From assembly GCA_032906705.1 (NCBI GenBank), contig JAJTZC010000051.1, forward strand, positions 1 to 7,190: DNA of 7,190 nt, given 5' to 3'. Position numbers and translations under genes: made by a program. The stretch comes from DASPPF01 sp032906705. Lineage in GTDB: Archaea > Thermoproteota > Nitrososphaeria > Nitrososphaerales > Gagatemarchaeaceae. The notes under the pieces are model-generated. The model did not search any database, was not told where the DNA came from, and saw only the letters and a program-made list of their open reading frames with translations. This document shows, piece by piece, positions 4,602-7,190 of the stretch (its first letter is position 1; every line of letters starts with the position of its first letter).

Positions 4602-5829
4602 GTCTGAAACCTTGACCCCGTCGAGCGAAACGAAAGTCAAGATCGGCGTCAAATGGGTCTTCTACGCGTTGATGTTGCTCTTCGCGCTGAATGCTTTGGG
4701 ACTCTTCCAGGCTCTCCCCGGGTTGGGAGGGATTGGACCACAGCTTACTTTGGTGCTGAGCTCTGCTCTCGTGTTTGGTCTGTTCCTTTTCCTGTCATAT
4801 GAATCCAACGAAAACGCGCAAAGAATGGAGAAGCGTCTTGCCAGTCTCGCAGTTGCGCTTGAGGGTAGTATCCAGACCGTGAAGAGCGCCATACAGGAAT
4901 CAACATCTGAGACTCGTGGAAAAGTAGGGGGGCTTGAAGGAACAGTGTTGAGGGTGATGGGAGGGGTGACCGCCGTCGAAACTAGACTTTCAACGATTGA
5001 GCAAGGGGTGTCGGGGATTGGAGGGAGCGTCTCCGGGCTGGAGTCGAGGACCTCAGCAATTCAGGGGGGGATAGCCAACGCGGCGGAGACCCTGTCCAAG
5101 GTGAAGGAGATCGAATCCGAGATTGGTACGAGGGTGGGTGGGCTGGAAGGGGGAGTAGTCAAAATCGAAGGTGCGTTGTCCAAAGTCGAGGCAGCAGAGT
5201 CCGAGATTCAGGGAACTGTGGAAGGAGGTCTTTCCGGCCTCAAGCAGGGGTTATCGGAGGTAGGTGATGGGCTGGCTGAGATCAGGTCAAGAGTGGAGCA
5301 GATCGAGCAAAAGGCGTCGGCGATTCAAGGTGACCAGACCAACGCGAAAGAGATTCTGGCGAGTATGAAGGAGATTGCATCCGAAATGGTCGAGAAGAGA
5401 GGCGGGCTCGAAGCAACTGCTTCGAAGATGCTGGGACGGGTGGCAAACGTCGAAGGCAGCATTTCCTTGATTCAGCAGCGGGTGTCAGGGATTGGAGGAA
5501 GGGTCGAAGGGTTGGACAGAAAGGCGTCCAAGATCGAGGCGAGGGTTGCGGTGGTTCGAGAGATGCGCGGTACGCTGTCAAGGATGGAAAGAAACGTGTC
5601 CAAGATGGAGGGAAATGTGGCGAAGACCGCAAAGCTGGAGCCCAAGTTGACAACGATTGCGAAAGACGTCTCGACAATCGCAAAGAGACGCGGAACCGAT
5701 GCCGGTCCTCCATCTCGAAGAGCCAGAAAGGCGAGCGAAGAGAGTGCCGAGGTGGTTGTCCCGGAGGTTGTCCCGAAAGATGTCCCGCAAAAAGAAGAAG
5801 AAAGAGTCGAAGGGGCAACGCCTCGCTAG
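4600..5829 (+). CDS. Membrane-anchored repetitive coiled-coil protein, function unknown
   Basis: A 409-residue protein. Two membrane helices lie at about 18-38 and 49-67, separated by a Gly/Pro loop, so both ends probably face the cytoplasm. A long coiled coil (about 70-365) follows, with recurring Ile/Val/Leu heptads and almost no proline or cysteine. The tail (about 365-409) is charged with a VVVPEVVPKDVP segment and looks disordered. Internal repeats are clear: GGLE blocks begin at 110, 180 and 268, and residues 151-198 align ungapped to 239-286 with about 22 of 48 identical. The layout recalls chemoreceptor stalks or structural scaffolds, but the glutamate-rich chemotaxis signalling tip is not seen. 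TTG 4600 is the first start after an in-frame stop at 4585. It converges with the proteasome-like gene and their stop codons overlap. Confidence 0.82.
   Translation: MSETLTPSSETKVKIGVKWVFYALMLLFALNALGLFQALPGLGGIGPQLTLVLSSALVFGLFLFLSYESNENAQRMEKRLASLAVALEGSIQTVKSAIQESTSETRGKVGGLEGTVLRVMGGVTAVETRLSTIEQGVSGIGGSVSGLESRTSAIQGGIANAAETLSKVKEIESEIGTRVGGLEGGVVKIEGALSKVEAAESEIQGTVEGGLSGLKQGLSEVGDGLAEIRSRVEQIEQKASAIQGDQTNAKEILASMKEIASEMVEKRGGLEATASKMLGRVANVEGSISLIQQRVSGIGGRVEGLDRKASKIEARVAVVREMRGTLSRMERNVSKMEGNVAKTAKLEPKLTTIAKDVSTIAKRRGTDAGPPSRRARKASEESAEVVVPEVVPKDVPQKEEERVEGATPR
5050..5457 (+). repeat. Diverged 264-base (88-residue) coding repeat
   Basis: Bases 5050-5193 and 5314-5457 encode matching blocks, SAIQGGIANAAETLSKVKEI and SAIQGDQTNAKEILASMKEI, extending on to GGLE...KxxG...VE. 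The offset is exactly 264 bases with no gaps, about 22 of 48 residues identical. A further VSGIGG block occurs at 5008 and 5482, so the coil was probably built by several internal duplications. Confidence 0.7.
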
Positions 5830-6545
5830 GTAGGGAATGCGCTGAAGGATTGCTCATGAGCCCGGTTGCAAGAATCATGGGTTCTGCCTAGACAGAACAC
5901 CTGTGCGCCGTGGACTGTCGCATCATACTTCGACAGACTATCCACGAGGACATAGGCGAATCTTTCGACAAGCGTAGTGCTAAGCGACCTCCACGGCTGA
6001 AAGTCCATCTTCCTCTGGAATGTCTCTGCCAGCCTCAGGAATGGCTCGGCGGCCTCCGAGGCCGAACCTATCACCAATCGACCCGATTCGCCACCATAGT
6101 CGAAACCTTGCCACGGCCCGAACTGATAGAGTGCGGGGTATTCACCATAGGTCGCGAGAATCCCCGAGAAGTCAGCGATGGTAGGAGGCCTATTTCCGAA
6201 TCTTCTGTCGAGATTCTTTTCATAGGCGTGTATCGTGGCTTTGATTGTCTCCATATCAGACGCCTTGGTATTCTCGCGAACCAGCCACATGAACTCCTTA
6301 ATCCATGTGTAGTCGTTTCCTGAGAAGGCAACAAGCCCTGTCGGACTGATTTGGAAGACCTTCTCGACCTCAGATACCCTCTTACCGTTTGTTCCGCGTC
6401 TGTCTGCCGCGAGAACGACCCCGTTCTCGCAATAGAACCCCATCGCGATTGTCAGTTCGGTTCCCCTAACCTTCTCAATGCGCTCGAACTTCTCGTTTAA
6501 GGGTTCGCGGAGAATCGGTTCTCGGAAGCGGGGTTCGGCCAGCAC
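5826..6545 (-). CDS. Proteasome-fold Ntn-hydrolase (orphan 20S beta-like)
   Basis: From the first possible start (GTG 6545) the protein has 239 residues. TIAMGFYCENGVVLAADRRG aligns with the Thr1-Asp17 stretch of proteasome beta subunits, giving nucleophile Thr32, Asp48 and, in EVEKVFQI, the lysine equivalent of Lys33 at Lys62. GSAS at 160-163 and Asp208 (YDATVHG) match the Ser129 and Asp166 regions, but the usual D-x-x-S serine is replaced by Val. It should therefore be a threonine protease or amidohydrolase with a modified oxyanion region. Thr32 is preceded by Leu, not the Gly normally needed for propeptide self-cleavage; a CTG start at 6455 would place Thr directly after the initiator residue. 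No alpha subunit or ATPase lies nearby. Relatedness to Anbu-like or orphan 'proteasome A/B' proteins is likely; self-assembly is inferred. Confidence 0.85.
   Translation of the reverse strand: MLAEPRFREPILREPLNEKFERIEKVRGTELTIAMGFYCENGVVLAADRRGTNGKRVSEVEKVFQISPTGLVAFSGNDYTWIKEFMWLVRENTKASDMETIKATIHAYEKNLDRRFGNRPPTIADFSGILATYGEYPALYQFGPWQGFDYGGESGRLVIGSASEAAEPFLRLAETFQRKMDFQPWRSLSTTLVERFAYVLVDSLSKYDATVHGAQVFCLGRTHDSCNRAHEQSFSAFPT
6495..6504 (-). promoter_or_regulatory. Candidate internal TATA box for a shorter proteasome-like product
   Basis: On the minus strand CCCTTAAACG is centred at about 6500. Transcription would begin near 6473, leaving an AGGGG Shine-Dalgarno-like stretch about seven bases before the CTG at 6455. 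It may instead simply be coding sequence. The alternative promoter is the AT-rich stretch at 6605-6633, with a leader of about 40 bases to GTG 6545. Confidence 0.2.
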
Positions 6546-6604
6546 TTAGCCCAACACCCCAAACGAAGCACTCGGCCTCGCCTCCCCGCGACTGAAGCAG
6601 AACC

Positions 6605-6661
6605 CGAATTTTCATTCAATAGACTTAAGTAGGATTCAACGACCAAAAGCCTGCATTTATA
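6605..6661. promoter_or_regulatory. Divergent promoter region between the proteasome-like and Pro-rich genes
   Basis: The 126-base gap (6546-6671) holds AT-rich patches GAATTTTCATTCAATAG (6606-6622), ACTTAAGTA (6623-6631) and CATTTATA (6654-6661). The first can serve the minus-strand gene with a leader of about 40 bases. The last precedes the plus-strand ATG 6672 by only about 15 bases, closer than for the other genes here. The remaining bases show nothing else. Confidence 0.35.
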
Positions 6662-6671
6662 GGGGAATCAG

Positions 6672-7190
6672 ATGGAGATACTGCAACCCAACATAATGGC
6701 GCTCTTCTACATAACCGCGACCGTGGGTTATGCATGGGCCATGATTACCCGTACCTGGAAGGAAAGGGGCGCAGCCCCGGCAGGCCCAGCCACGAAGGCC
6801 AGCCAGACTCCAGAAGTGACCCTGGTCGAGGCAGAGCCTGCGCAGCCCCAGCCCCCGCCATTGCCTTCCGCCAAAGAGGCGAAGGACAAGAAGCCGGTGA
6901 AAGAGGCTCACGCTCGCACTTCACCGTTCGGTTTCCTGAGGTCCCGTGGCACAGAGAAACCCCCCGCTTCCAAGACTCCCGCTACACCCACGGGAAACGT
7001 GAAACTGCCGACCCCCTGGAGAGGTCTCGACCTCTTCGGAAGAAGGGAGGCGACTTCCAGCACTAGGGCCGCGGAGGTGCCGCAGCCGCGGCAGAAAGCA
7101 AAGAAGCCTGAAGCACACCAAAAGGTGGTGGTCGGGCCTGCCCCCCAGCCCGCGCCCCAGAGAACAGAGTACCCGCAGGGTGCGGAGGAA
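6672..7190 (+). CDS. Single-helix membrane protein with Pro/Ala/Lys-rich tail (3' end outside window)
   Basis: An open frame from ATG 6672 to the right edge, 173 residues, without a stop. The N-terminus MEILQPNIMALFYITATVGY followed by AWAMITRTWK forms one membrane helix (about 8-25) with a basic stop-transfer end. The rest is low-complexity and disordered, rich in Pro, Ala, Lys, Gln and Glu. It carries two similar hydrophobic islands, SPFGFLRSRG and LDLFGRRE (about 85-94 and 119-126), that could be short binding motifs. A TATA-like CATTTATA lies 15 bases upstream and an AGGGG sits about seven bases before the ATG; ATG 6696 (residue 9) is an alternative start but would shorten the helix. No family is recognised and the missing C-terminus may hold a folded domain. 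It diverges from the proteasome-like gene. Confidence 0.7.
   Translation, partial: MEILQPNIMALFYITATVGYAWAMITRTWKERGAAPAGPATKASQTPEVTLVEAEPAQPQPPPLPSAKEAKDKKPVKEAHARTSPFGFLRSRGTEKPPASKTPATPTGNVKLPTPWRGLDLFGRREATSSTRAAEVPQPRQKAKKPEAHQKVVVGPAPQPAPQRTEYPQGAEE

Noticed and set aside
5282..5878. Minus-strand frame of 198 codons opposite the coiled-coil gene
   Set aside because: Its Leu/Ser/Arg/Pro-rich composition is the typical shadow of a repetitive coiled coil; the plus frame has coherent heptads.

Overview
The window looks archaeal. AT-rich TATA-like boxes lie about 26-30 bases upstream of several chosen start codons, so many messages appear leaderless. TTG and GTG starts are common, coding DNA is GC-rich, and there is a tiny single-finger C2H2 protein, a FUN14-type membrane protein and a proteasome-fold Ntn-hydrolase. 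A soil or thermal Nitrososphaerota/Thermoproteota-like lineage would fit, but that placement is inference: no rRNA or other phylogenetic marker is present.

Bases 1-1304 hold two divergent genes 59 bases apart: an isoaspartyl peptidase/L-asparaginase of the Thr-nucleophile class (minus strand, last residues outside the window) and a PadR-type regulator (plus strand). They appear to share one TATA element and both start with TTG. Next is an NCS1-family nucleobase:cation symporter (1353-2705) with its own promoter. The three could form a small nitrogen-salvage group controlled by the PadR protein; this is inferred from position only.

Bases 2706-4103 carry small genes: an 87-residue four-cysteine protein (2777-3040), a probable frameshifted remnant (3045-3312), a 72-residue C2H2 zinc-finger protein (3409-3627) and, convergent with it, a FUN14-like membrane protein (3704-4012, minus).

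Bases 4104-4599 have no credible protein gene. They contain a near-perfect 21-base palindrome and several short hairpins, some with A-rich loops. This is the best place for an undescribed structured RNA or a regulatory region.

Bases 4600-7190 hold a membrane-anchored coiled-coil protein built from internal repeats, a proteasome-like Ntn-hydrolase meeting it tail to tail (the stop codons share a CTAG), and, divergent from the hydrolase, a one-helix membrane protein with a long Pro/Ala/Lys-rich tail that runs off the right edge. Two membrane-anchored proteins flanking an orphan proteasome-fold subunit with an atypical N-terminus make this the most intriguing part. No function for the trio can be read from the sequence.
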